A stretch of DNA of 64,000 bases, taken from the NCBI GenBank assembly GCA_013368325.1, contig JAACJK010000179.1, positions 110,927-174,926 of the forward strand, read 5' to 3'. Within the stretch, counting starts at the first letter, position 1, and each line of letters starts with the position of its first letter. Positions 1 through 10,767 of the stretch are shown here, piece by piece. This DNA is from Ephemerocybe angulata. Its lineage: Eukaryota; Basidiomycota; Agaricomycetes; Agaricales; Psathyrellaceae. The notes under the pieces are model-generated. The model ran no database searches. It was given only the letters and a program-made list of their open reading frames with translations, and was not told where the DNA came from. The position numbers and the translations under genes are program-made.

Positions 1-454
1 AAACATGGGTTGAAAGCGAGGCAAGCGAGATGAGAGGGAGGACCCGGAGGAGCAAGATCCATGATTTAGCGCCCAAGCCAATCGAGCGGGACACAGCCAC
101 ATTCCTACGATCCGTCTGACAAACCGAGGACTGACAGTGACAGGCTCTTCTTCTCCAACACCACAACCTACCCTCATCCACCGCCTCATTCAATCCTACG
201 TAGACCTGCGCAGCTGCTCCGATCCATTCAAATTGCTCTATCACCCCTCTATCCCATCCCAGCGGGCATCTCGTCGTCGATGATGACTGAGGAAACTGGT
301 AGCTCGTCATGTTGCTTACGCCAGGCCAAGCCTCCTGAGTAAGTCCTCCCATGTGCAAAGGCTTGAAAGGGTACCTTTAAAAGCGCAAATTGCTAACGAT
401 ATCTTACAGCCATAGCAACTAATCTCCACCTCCTGCACACTCTCTCATACTAAA
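1..454 (+). promoter_or_regulatory. Upstream region and 5' leader intron of the first oxidoreductase gene
   Basis: No coding sequence is recognised here. A likely leader intron runs from 339 (GTAAGT donor) to 409 (TTACAG acceptor), with a CTAAC branch-point-like box at 393-397. The start codon at 455 follows 45 bases later. The pyrimidine-rich stretch before the ATG fits a fungal 5' UTR. Transcription start and promoter elements cannot be fixed from sequence alone. Confidence 0.45.
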
Positions 455-1824
455 ATGTCCACCGAAACCACGAAAAAGACTGTGGTCGTCGTCGGCGGCG
501 GCTCCGTAGGCGCCGGAATCGCCAAATCTCTCTCGGCGCAGCTGGACCCCAGCAAACATCAGCTCGTCATGGTCACCGCGTCGGAGAAGTACGTGCATCT
601 CCCTGGCACGATCCGCACGGTGACCACTGCGGAAGGAGAGCTCGAAAAACGCGTCTTCATCCCATATGGAGATTTTTTGAAGGGCAAGGGCGAAATCAAG
701 CATGGGGAAGTCGCGTCTTTTACGGCTCGTTCAGGTGGGAAGGGCACCGTCGACTTGGCGTCGGGAGAGAGTCTGGAGTACGATGTTTTGGTTTTGGCAA
801 CTGGGAGCAAGTGGCCGGGGCCGTTTGAGCTGCCGACCGGAGGCGAGAAGTTGCAGAGCCATATCGATTCGTGGAGAGCGAAGATCGAGAAAGCCCAGTC
901 GATTGTTCTCGTTGGAGCTGGAGCTGTTGGTATCGGTACGCCTTTCCAGTTCTATATCCGTCTCTCCAACCCCTGAACGCTTCGTCCTCGTAAACAGAAT
1001 TCGCGGGAGAAATCTCGGATTTCTACAAGGTTTGTTTGTTCGATGAGCTTCTTGCATGCCATGGCGACTGATTCCAAACTAATTCGCGCAGGGAAAGAAC
1101 GTCTCGATTGTGCATAACGGCCGTCTACCCCTGAACGACGTGTACCCCGACCGTCTACGCAACGGACTCCTCACGAAGCTCCAGAAGCGCAACGTCAATG
1201 TCGTATTGAATGACCGACTCGATAACTACACGCTATCTGAAGACGGTACCGTCACCCTACGCAGCGGCAAGGCCCTCAACGCCGATCTCGTGGTACGTAC
1301 ATCCCTCCCGGCCCGGCTTTTCAAAGGCTGACTTGCATGTTCTGCTTTCGTGCGTAGATCCCGACCGTCGGTGGCACCCCAAATACCGCCTTCATCAAAG
1401 AGTCGCTCGGCGAAGCCGTCCTCACCGCCTCGAACTACGTCGAAGTTCTGCCGACGTTCCAGCTGCCGAGCCACGCGAATATCTTCGCTGCTGGAGACAT
1501 CATCGAGTGGAAGGAGCAGAAGCAAGCTGCCAAGGCCGCTGGACACGTCTCTGTTGTGGTCAAGAATGTCCTTTCCGCGCTGAAGGGGCAGTCGCCGAGC
1601 GCACAGTACAAGGGCTCATATGAGATTATGGTTATCACGCTTGGACGGGTATGTTCCTCCCTTTTGGCTCACGTGGAGAGTAATGTTGCTGATTGGTTTT
1701 GTAGGAGGGAGGTGCTGGGTACTTTGGCGTACTGTGGGGCCTCATCTTCGGCGATTGGTTCGCGAGGATGCTCAAGTCGAGAGGTCTCATGATCGAGATG
1801 ACAAAAGGGAATTTCGGGTTTTAG
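455..1824 (+). CDS. FSP1/AMID-like FAD-dependent NAD(P)H oxidoreductase, copy 1
   Basis: Predicted two-dinucleotide-fold flavoprotein of the FSP1 (AIFM2)/AMID family, which moves electrons from NAD(P)H to quinone-type acceptors. Five exons join in frame: 455-935, 998-1029, 1092-1292, 1358-1648 and 1705-1824, giving 374 aa, close to the usual family length. The introns are 62, 62, 65 and 56 nt with GT-AG ends. Visible motifs are the N-terminal FAD-binding GGGSVGAG near residue 12, the LATGS strand, a second GxGxxG (VGAGAVGIEFAGE) spanning the first intron, and the C-terminal FAD motif FAAGDIIEW. The tail GLIFGDWFARMLKSRGL is family-typical. There is no clear signal peptide. A paralog follows in tandem 0.5 kb downstream. 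The substrate is not determinable. Confidence 0.88.
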
Positions 1825-2355
1825 GTTGAGCGAGTAGGCATCTGGACAGGCTGGTTTATCTTATCTTCTGGGTATTATTTTACGTTGTTATCAATTTGCA
1901 GGATATTCTACGCCCTTATCATATCATGCACCCAACAGCTCGGTATCTCACACCCGAGGTCTACGGCCAGCCATTGTCCGAAGTTCATACCGCAGCCCAG
2001 CGGCTATGCGGATCGACTGTGCCGTAGGCTGCCCGTCCGCCCCGAGGGCAAGCCGCGAAGGTTCAAGCACAGGTTTCCGTGGTGCAACAGCTCGTTTCCG
2101 GTGCTTTGATCCCTCATGCCTAGGAATTGTCGGAAGGATGGAAGGAATATGGGGTTGTGAGAACCCCATTCCAGTGGTACCGATGTACCGATGTTGATAC
2201 GCCATCGCGATGCGCAGAGGCGAGACACTGCATCGACGTACTCGGGTAGATTGCTACCAAGATGGATTTATACCTGGAGGTTGAAGCCATCGATCGAAAC
2301 ACTAATATCACTTGCAGGTAATCAATCCTACATCGCACCTCTAAATCCCAGAGCA
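1825..2355. other. Intergenic spacer between the tandem oxidoreductase genes
   Basis: I see no gene here. It should hold the 3' end of copy 1 and the promoter of copy 2. An open frame extends upstream of the chosen copy-2 start to about 2191, but its residues do not resemble the family N terminus, so I treat it as non-coding. Confidence 0.5.
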
Positions 2356-3713
2356 ATGAGCACCCCGGAGGTCGAGAAGCCAAACGTAGTCGTCGTAGGA
2401 GGCGGCGCCGCAGGCATCCTCATCGTCCGACACCTCACCGCAAAGCTCGATCTGGCCAAGTACAACCTCGTTCTAGTAACCGCCACACCATACTACACGC
2501 ACCACCCCGCCTGCATACGCATGCTCGTCTCCTCCGCCGGGTCGCTCGAGGACGCCGCCCAGATTCCGTACGACACCCTGCTCACCCGGGGCGGGAAGCA
2601 ATTGAAGTGCCGTGTGGTGGTGAGGAAGGTCGTTGGGATTGCGGAGGAGCTGCCGAATGGGAGGGGCAATGGGAGTGGGAGTGGGGGAGGTGGGAGGGTG
2701 GATTTGGAGGGCGGTGAGAGTGTGGAGTTTTCGGTTGTGGTACTTGCGACGGGGTGTAGCTGGGAGGGTCCGCTTGCGTTTCCGTATGGGACGAAGGAAG
2801 AGGTGGGGGCGTGGGTGAAGGAGTGGAAGGAGAGGTTTGAGAAAGCGGAGGATATTGTGATTGTGGGTGGTGGTGCGACTGGATTGGGTGCGTTAGATTT
2901 ATTTTTTTTGTGGTTGAGATGCAGGGGTGACGAGTTCTTTGATTGCAGAGTTTGCTGGTGAACTTAGGGATTTGTCGCAGACGAAGCGGATCACAATTGT
3001 GCATGACGAGCCTCTGCTCCTCAGCAATGCGTACCCCGATAGCTTTCGAAAGACGGTGGCCAAGGACGTGCGACGCAGAGATGTTGCTGTGATCGTCGAC
3101 GACTCGATCTCGAGCCTCGAGATCTCCGAAGCCAGCACCATCCGTACAGAGAAAGGGCGGCTTCTAGTCGCAGACCTCGTGGTACGCCCATACTTCGGAA
3201 CCCACAATTCATCCATAAGCTTACCGCGGCCGTGTGCAGATTCCGTGCCGAGGACCGCGTCCGAACACGGATTATCTGGCTAGGCTGGGGGACGAGTCCA
3301 TTGCTGCGACAGGGCATGTGAAGGTCATCCCGACGTTCCAACTGTCGGGACACCCGCGTATCTTCGCTGCTGGGGATATTGTGGACTGGGACGAGCAGAA
3401 GCAGGCTGAGAAGTACGGAGCGCATGCTGATGTTGTCGTCAAGAACGTGTTGGACATTTTGAGGGGCAAGCAGCCTAATGCTCTGTATCGTGGATGCTAC
3501 GAGAGCATTACCATTGCCAACGGCAAGGTGTGTTACTAGTTCCTCGGACTGCTATGTGTGACCGAAAACTGAGCTGAGTTGCAGAGCGGCGGGAATACAT
3601 ACTATAGCTTCTGGGGGCCTGAGCTTCAGTTTGGTGACCTGGTTTCGACCGCCAAGAAGTCGAAATCCTTGAAGGTGCACTCGACTAGGAGGCAGCTTAG
3701 ATTGATAGTGTAG
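2356..3713 (+). CDS. FSP1/AMID-like FAD-dependent NAD(P)H oxidoreductase, copy 2
   Basis: Paralog of the preceding gene in the same orientation. Exons 2356-2887, 2949-3181, 3240-3527 and 3585-3713 join in frame to 393 aa, with introns of 61, 58 and 57 nt. Three introns match copy 1 in position; the copy-1 intron inside the FAGEISDFYK/GKN segment is absent here. Motifs are VVVGGGAAG near residue 13, LATGCSW, VIVGGGATGLEFAGE and FAAGDIVDWDEQKQA. Start 2356 was chosen because MSTPE aligns with MSTET of copy 1. A Gly/Ser-rich insert near residue 110 (GNGSGSGGGG) and a divergent C-terminal tail separate it from copy 1. No disabling change is seen. The electron acceptor is unknown. Confidence 0.86.
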
Positions 3714-4037
3714 AGGCATCGTCAGAGCATCTTGTTGCTATACCACACCGGAAATTCCTTGTCAAGAGTGTTGAACGTTGAACGTTTACACTTTAAAAGC
3801 ACTTAATAAAATGCCCATTACATAATCTTCATCGTAGCTCAACTAAACAGCCCGGCGCCCGAGGGAAGCGGCACTGAGCTGGTCGTTCAAGTCGGCCCAG
3901 AGTCGTCCACGGCCTTCAAATCTTACCGAAACGTCCCCTTCACTTGGTGCCAGTAGAATCGAGTTCATATTCCTTTCTCGATTCCGCAATTATGAAAACA
4001 TAGCACTTCGCAAGGCAGACAGTGGGAATTCAAGCAT
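3714..4037. other. Intergenic spacer between convergent genes
   Basis: Convergent 3' ends of the second oxidoreductase (plus) and the F-box pseudogene (minus). No gene, repeat or structured RNA is recognised. Confidence 0.5.
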
Positions 4038-6699
4038 CTACTTTGCATCTACTGCAGGATTCTCTCGGATAAGCTCTTGGATAGTCGATGGCGCACCTAA
4101 ATAAAAATGTCAGCACATTCTAGTATGTCCTCCAAGTATCAACATTTCAACTCTCACCTAATCCGGCGTATTTAAGCCTAAGATGGTACTGGTCGACGTA
4201 GCACCACCTGAACGGCGACCATTGCATATCGCGCGAGAGGCATGGTGTCCATTTATTATAGAGATCTATTACTCGCTCTTGGAGGTTATAGATCCCGTCT
4301 TGTAAAGCATTGCCTTGGGCATTTTCGGCGAGATCCCCAAGCAAGAAGAAAACGCCCCGCATCTGCGCAAATGTTAACCAACGGATACAATTTCAACAAT
4401 AAGAAGTAGAAGCTTACTGCAAGTGGGCGTGAATCCAATGTGCTTAGGTCGAGTTCCTCCATCTTGCGAATGAGCGTGTCCATTTCCTCCTCCTGCACCA
4501 TGCCATCGAAGCCTTCCTGGGCCATAGACGCCTCGGACCAGAGCCACATCTTCGCTATTCCATCCCTAAGCTCTTCCACGATGTTGGGAGAAATGCGAGT
4601 GACGCCGCTGGCAAGGGGCCCTGAGGATGAAATTCCGGTACCTGACGTTGGATGATTTTTTTATGGCCTGACCAGGACCCCTACCTACCTACCGTGGGAA
4701 TTAATTTCTGAATTTGGTAATCAAAAATCCCAAAAATGGAAATTTCCGCTGACCAATCTCAGAAATTTCCTCCTGATTTGTTCACCAATGCCCTATGTTA
4801 TCTTTCGCACAGTAAAACTAGCCTAATAGGGGGTAAAATGAGTCCCCAAACCCTCAAATGCTGCTTGGCCAACTTTTTTCATCACCAGCCTCTCAATTTT
4901 CCCTGGGGGCATGCCTATCATTGCGAAAAAGTTTCCTTTTTAGGTAGGTGCTCCGAATTTTTTTCCAAAATCCCCAAGGGGGGTACCTACCTAAGGTGGG
5001 GTCCGGGATTTCCGGTCCGGAGGCCCCTTGGCCGCTGGGTAAGCGCTGGAGCTCCAACGCATCGTACAGGGAGTGCAACTGTGTCAGCCAAACGTTTGAA
5101 GAGCTTCCGGGCGAGTTACAGTCAATGAAGTGAATATCTCGAAGTGGCACAACGTCGGTTGTAATTGCTGCGGGGATGGCGTACGTCCTCGAGGCTATCA
5201 GGTTCTTCATCGCAGCCGCCCATTCTGACTCCGCACTGGGTATCACGTCCTGTTGAGTTGTTGTAGACAGTGATGTTGGCAGGTGTTCACGACAGGAGCA
5301 AAGGGTCCGGAACTCCAAGGTGCGTAATTGCGGAAGGCTAGGAGAAACGGGGCTGGCAGGGGGCTGCGCGATATCACCTGGTGCAGGGGCCTGTGCACGT
5401 GCTGAAAGCATTGACTGGTAATACAGTTACTCAACGTCATCCAAGTCTGGCATCCTAATAGCCAGTTGCTCCAAATGAGGGAGGCTTTGAATGATACCAT
5501 TCAGCGGAGATCTCCCCTCGAGAGTCAACCGCTTCAATTTGGATGTCGAGGTTGTCAGGATAGCGAGGATAGTGGGTTTTAACAAACTGGAGTTATCATC
5601 CTGGTCACCCGCGTAGCCCAAGAGGCGGACTTCTTCCAGAGCAGGGGCTCGGAGCCTCATCAGGACACCGACGATGAAGTACATGTAACCCGCCTCCAGG
5701 GAAACACGGAAAGACAGGCTTTTCAATTGAGGTAGGGTATAGAAGATCCCTCCCAAAGGTGGTATGCCGCCTGTGCAGGCTGGTGAGCGTAGCCTGGTGG
5801 CGCACAACAGAGGAAAAGTACATTTCTTGTCGCGAGTTCGAACTGAAGGATTCCATCTGGGACCATGGAAGGTCGAAGACTGGTGGGTCGACGTTGAAGG
5901 GTATACACACCGTTTCGACGGCGAAGTGGCGAAGCGAAGGCGCTGTTGAGAAAAGCCTGTTGATTTGGGGCATGGTACCTTGAACCGCCTCTGAGATGCC
6001 GAAGGCCAGTTTAACTGCTTTGAGGTGCGAAATATGGTCTTGGATACAGAGCAAGTCCTGGAGCTCAGGTAGTAGTAGGCAGATAGTTATACGACTCCAA
6101 CACGTTGAGGCACGTAGGAGGTTCTGAGGGAAGGGGTCCATGGGCGTATCTGGGTTGGGCAAGGTATGGCGTGTGGCTTGGAGGAAATACCCCCGACTCG
6201 TATATAGGAAGGAGAATGGGAGGGGATCAGAACGCTCCAAGTAGAGGTCCAGGCATTCGGGTCTTGGTATTTGGCCTGCATTCCCTCGAACCATGGTCGG
6301 AGGGAACAATGTCCATAGGCTTCGCTGGGTCGTAGCGGCGTCCCTCCATAGCCGGGAAACGCTGCAAAACGTCTGGAGTGCGTGGTGACGACTGAGGGTC
6401 CAGTCTTCTACGCCGATCTCGAGCAAGACGATATCGTACACATTTTGCCAGATTTCGCGGGGCACGCCCCTAATACAAGAGAGCAAGCCTCGATGTCGAT
6501 AGATGGCGGCCCGAACCTTTCGAATGCGATATGGGACTTCGTACCAGTTAAGTTCATCAGGTCCAATGGGAAAGCTTTCATGATCATCGTCGAATAGGCT
6601 TTCATACTCAGCCTCCAAGTCTCGAAGGGCTGTTGTGATCTCGACTCGCTGGATGTCCGGACTCCGAGGGAGGATCGTTGTCCATCGACCTAATTGCAT
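4038..6699 (-). pseudogene. F-box/LRR-like protein, disrupted copy 1
   Basis: Reads right to left. The N-terminal half keeps an F-box-like segment (GVPREIWQNVYDIV) after a helical region, then SVSRLWRDAA and leucine-rich segments, as in agaricomycete F-box proteins that recruit substrates to SCF ubiquitin ligases. It is broken three ways: a frameshift near 5780-5800, an in-frame TAA near 5427, and a 419-bp MITE (4612-5030). The C-terminal exons are intact: one ending at 4418, 4158-4362 (205 nt) and 4038-4096 (59 nt), separated by short GT-AG introns. The same 205- and 59-nt exons occur in the head-to-head paralog beginning at 8197. An upstream exon near 6745-6790 (VSFFPIPVF) may belong to it, so the start is uncertain. 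Confidence 0.75.
4612..5030. mobile_element. hAT-like MITE, copy A (419 bp)
   Basis: Non-autonomous DNA element inserted in the F-box pseudogene. The ends are CAAGGGGCC and GGCCCCTTG, with imperfect inverted similarity continuing for about 30 bp. An exact 8-bp duplication GCCGCTGG flanks it at 4604-4611 and 5031-5038. CAAGGG-type ends and 8-bp TSDs are typical of hAT. No protein is encoded. A relative lies at 44,996-45,500; both share blocks such as CCTAAAAAGGAAA and GGTAGGTAGG. Confidence 0.88.
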
Positions 6700-8196
6700 C
6701 GATGTCAGTTATTTGAGAGTAGCTTTTCCATGATAAGTGGCGCACCTTCGACTTGGAAAACGGGTATGGGGAAGAAAGAGACGTGGTTGCAATGATACTG
6801 AATAAAACGTGGAAGCAACGTGCTCGGATGTAAATTAGAAGGGCTTGTCCTCGTCAAAGTCCAGGCTATCCAGACTGGGAGCAGAGTCACAAATCCGCGA
6901 TTCACTAAGTACATCCACAGGAGGAAGATTCAAAGATACCACCCACTTGAGACAGTTACTGGCTGGAGGGAAACAGACGACAAGCGCTTAGCGCTTTGAC
7001 GCGGACGCCGGAGAGCTGGGCCCGGGAGACGGGTTTACAAATCAAACCTCTGGGTATGTTAGCTGCCCGGCAATTGCCGGGCAGGTAACAAAGTCGCACT
7101 CACTAATGTCCATCTTCGCACATATGGGCCGAAAATTTTTGGGAATGTTATTCTCTGTTCTGCTAGAGTACCTTGCCCTTATCTTTCGGCCAGAATGCGA
7201 GATGGGTGAGCACTGAAGGGCGAATTTACACAAAATGGCAGCTAACATGGTGGCTGTGAGGCCTGTTAGCTGCCACTCCCACGACCATGTTAGCTGCCAG
7301 TTGTGAGCTCAAGACGGAGTATCAGGTAGCGCTCGAGCCTTCGATGTTAAGTAATGATCCTGTAGTACTCTATGATAAGGGCTGCCCAAAAAACAGGGTG
7401 TTTTCTCATTGAATCGCTGCATAGTGGAAGGTGCTCCCCTCGGCATCATATTTAGCATGGGCCCGCCGCAAGGCGCTCAGAAATTTCGGGCTAAGGACCT
7501 GTTTCTCATACATTTGCTTCAGGTATATATGTACGTCATGCTAAGAGTCCTATAAGCACATTTTGAGGTATCTAAAGTGGTTGAGGAAGCATGCAGCGAA
7601 GCTCTGCTGATCTTTCCTTTCTTTATTTCTTTTCCTTCTTTGGACACCCAGAGGTTTGATTGGAAAACCGGGAGACAGAAAAACTGAGATATTTGGTCTT
7701 GTTTCGGCTGGAAGCTGTCAGCGTTCAGCGCCAATCTGCCTTGCCCAAGTTCCCGGTAACGGTTGACCATGACCGTACTGGCCTCGTCTGTCCTTAATCC
7801 CGATCTGCAGTTCTACACCACCAAACCGGCCATGTTAACTGGCGCCCACCTCAGAACACTCTGCTCGGGCTGCTCTGGCAGGCTGGGCGTTCCGGAGGCC
7901 TCTCCGTCAACAGGTAATTGAATTGAAATTTGAATTGACACCAGAATTAGAATAGCTCCTCTCCCACGTCCCACAGAATATTTAGGTCCAAGTTGGGTCC
8001 GAGCCGTATGCCAGCTGCATACGACGCCCTCCTCAAACTTTCTTCCTCCCAACGTCCCCAGCCAACGCGACTTGCGCAATTTTCGGCGTCTAACTTTCTG
8101 TTTTAACAACTTGTTTAAACCACAAGCCGCCGTTGGTTCTATCATTCTGCGACCCCATGCAACTCCAACTTGTACGTGGCAATCATTCCATGTAAA
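6700..8196. other. Intergenic region between head-to-head F-box paralogs
   Basis: Should contain both F-box promoters and perhaps a first exon of the minus-strand copy (about 6745-6790). The word ATGTTAGCTGCC or its shorter core occurs four times between 7056 and 7298 (7056, 7237 inverted, 7265, 7287). The first copy runs into a GC-rich palindrome at 7064-7085. No other gene or RNA is recognised in the remaining 900 bp. Confidence 0.4.
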
Positions 8197-10323
8197 ATGG
8201 ACGTTTCTTTTCAGGCACCATTTCGAAAACAACAACCTCTCCCCGAGCCTGAGAGCGAACCCTATTCTCGTCTATGGGCGACCAACGACCCTCCCACTGA
8301 CGAAGAAAGGACCCAAATCATGGCCGCCGTTCAGAACATGGAAGGGAAACTCAGGGCTTTGCTGGAGAGGGAGCCGACCGGCCACGCAGCTATTATCCAA
8401 GCCATAACCCCTACAGCAAAGCATGCCAAGAAGATTGTTGCCTCCATCCATAGGCACCGTGGCCTACTCTCCGCCGTTCGCCACATCCCATGCGAGGTTT
8501 GGCAGAAGGTCTTCTGCTTCACCACGGCCAATGTCAGCATCGCCGGCCACCAATACGGAAAAACCCTCCACACGCTGTGCAGCGTCTCTCGGATGTGGAA
8601 TCTGGCCGCCACCACGGAGCGGAGCCTTTGGACTGTTCTCCCCAACATGGGTCCTGATAGCTCACAAACGCATCACGCTAGCCAGCTCGAGTGCATGGCC
8701 CTCTACCTCGAAAGGTCTGGCTCCTTGCCAATCGACGTTGCGTACACGAGCCATAAGTGCGCACTGACTTATACCATCCGTGCAGGGGGAGAGGTTAAGG
8801 CATATGTGTGCCCCATCCTTGCTATCCTCATCAACGAATCCCCTCGCTGGAAGCTGGCCAACTTCAACCTCTTCGAGAAAGACTTCCAATACCTAGACTT
8901 TGTGGAAAGTAGAATTCCCCTTCTCGAAACACTCCGCATATGCGTTTATCCTTCGAAGCATGCAGAGGGAACAGCGGTTCGTGCCGTCCTGATGTCTACC
9001 AATGCCTTCTCGACCGCCCCTTCCCTTCGCCACGTGAATTTCGCGAAGGCTGCAACGCCGTGGCAGAGTGTGGTATCATTTACCCGCCCACCTTACTGGT
9101 ATACATTGGAATCTCTTTCTTTCATTCCCGGATTCGACATCTTCTCGATATTCGTCATCCACCTCTCGCAAAGGACGCTATGCAGTCTTGACTTATTTCT
9201 AGATGATAAGTTCCATCAAATTTGTGCCGCCACTGGTCTCCCCATCGTCCTCCCGCGCCTAACAAGATTGGCTCTCCACATCAATCCCACAACCCCCCTC
9301 TCCATTTCACTGGCAACGCTCTCTTTATTCGCACTTCCCGCCTTGGAGGAGCTGACTATTATGTCCATCGCCGAACCCGACACGCCTTCATACTTCGCGG
9401 CCATCCTCTCTGCGCCATTCGGGGGTTGGAAATCGCTAAAGTGATTGCGGCTCGACCATTACTTTGACTTTGACGATGTCCTACCCCTTCTCGACCGATG
9501 CCCCGAACTCGAAGTGCTCGACTCTCAACCACCCTCCTCGACCTCAGCTGGAAGTTTATTCCACATAGGACCCACGGCACCTCCAACCTCGATCAAGTAC
9601 CTCCACGCCCCCCTCCTCCAGACCCTGATCTTCCGCAGCTGCGGCGTTTACGAAGACGACGAGTCGCTAACAAATTCCGAGTTTTCCTTACTTTGCGAGA
9701 CGGAGGCGTGCAGTCTTGCATTTATGATCATGTCGAGGACGGTGTTCATCCCCAGCGGCATCAGTCCCCAGACGCCCCAACTCAAGACAGTCGATTTCAT
9801 CCAGTATGATGTCTCGAAGATCTGGCGCGCCCAACTTGAGGCCTTGAACGACTACCTTCCCAACTCGAATGACGGGGGACTTCCTTCAGTCTCTCTGAAG
9901 GAAGTTGATGAATTTGGAGACGGTCTGCTCGCATGGTTCCGCTACCTCCAGGACTCGCAGGAAAAGTTTGGCCGATCGAGGAAGCGGGAGATTGACGCAC
10001 TTTTGAAGCGGATGGAGAAACTCGACTTGACCCAACTCGACTCTCGTCCACTCGTTGTGAGCAGTACCCTCCTCTTCTTCATGCGCAGTTGGGGGGAATC
10101 TAATATTTTGACACCCAGCGGAAAGGTGTTTTAAAGACGCTCTGCGTTCTCAGTCGCAGGCCCGATGGCGTGGCTTCAGGTGACAAGCGAAATGCCTTCC
10201 ACGAGCGGGCGAGGGAGCTTTGCATTAAATGGAAGCCTTTCGTCATTCGCGATGCCCAAGTCTCCCCGTTCCGATGGATCTATATGGCGGATGGCCACCT
10301 CCGATTGAAGTACGACACTTCAG
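8197..10323 (+). pseudogene. F-box/LRR-like protein, copy 2, exons 1-2 (last exon displaced to 44,971-45,542)
   Basis: Paralog of the 4038-6699 copy. Exon 1 is 8197-10056 and exon 2 is 10119-10323 (205 nt, the same length as in copy 1), separated by a 62-nt intron. An F-box-like segment HIPCEVWQKVFCF follows a conserved IHRHRGLLSAVR lead, then SVSRMWNLAATTERSLW and leucine-rich stretches. A single in-frame TGA at 9442-9444 falls in GWKSLK/LRLDHYF; CGA to TGA is the simplest explanation. The final intron, originally 59 nt (10,324-10,336 plus 44,925-44,970), now contains Copia-1 and everything nested in it. The ATG at 8197 is the first in frame. F-box proteins pair with Skp1 in SCF ligases; the target is unknown. 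Confidence 0.78.
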
Positions 10324-10336
10324 GTAAGGATTGGTA

Positions 10337-10739
10337 TGATAAACTGCTAAGTTTATAAGTCGTTGAAGCCACTGCAAGTGGGAGATAGTTCGATATATTA
10401 GTTAAGTTAGATAAAGAGAAATACAGCATGACGCACCTGCAAGTGGGAGATAGTTCGATAAGGGAACTACCCACTTGCAGTGTAGACTATATACTGTGTG
10501 GAACAATAGACGATCCATATCGGGAGAACAATAAAGTACGTACGAATATGGAACAATAGAAGTGAGAACAATGCTGTGTGATATATGTGAAACGATGGAA
10601 TGAATGAACAATGTGATCGTGGATATATATAGAACAAAGAAGCATTAGAACAATAGAAAAGTTTGAAAGAGGCAGCGCCTATGTGAAGATGAAGAGAACA
10701 ATGGGCGAGCCATGGAGACATGTGCATTGTACTTCAACA
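10337..10739 (-). repeat. Copia-1 3' LTR (403 bp)
   Basis: In element orientation it begins TGTTGAAGTACAATGCACAT at 10,739 and ends GCAGTTTATCA at 10,337. It is preceded by a purine-rich tract (CATTGAGGGGG) next to the LTR, which fits the polypurine primer. It matches the 5' LTR at 44,517-44,919 except for about three bases. Confidence 0.93.
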
Positions 10740-10767
10740 CACCCCCTCAATGCAATGTCACAGAAGA

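Noticed and set aside
2191..2355. N-terminal extension of the second oxidoreductase
   Set aside because: Open but without family resemblance; the start at 2356 aligns with the paralog.
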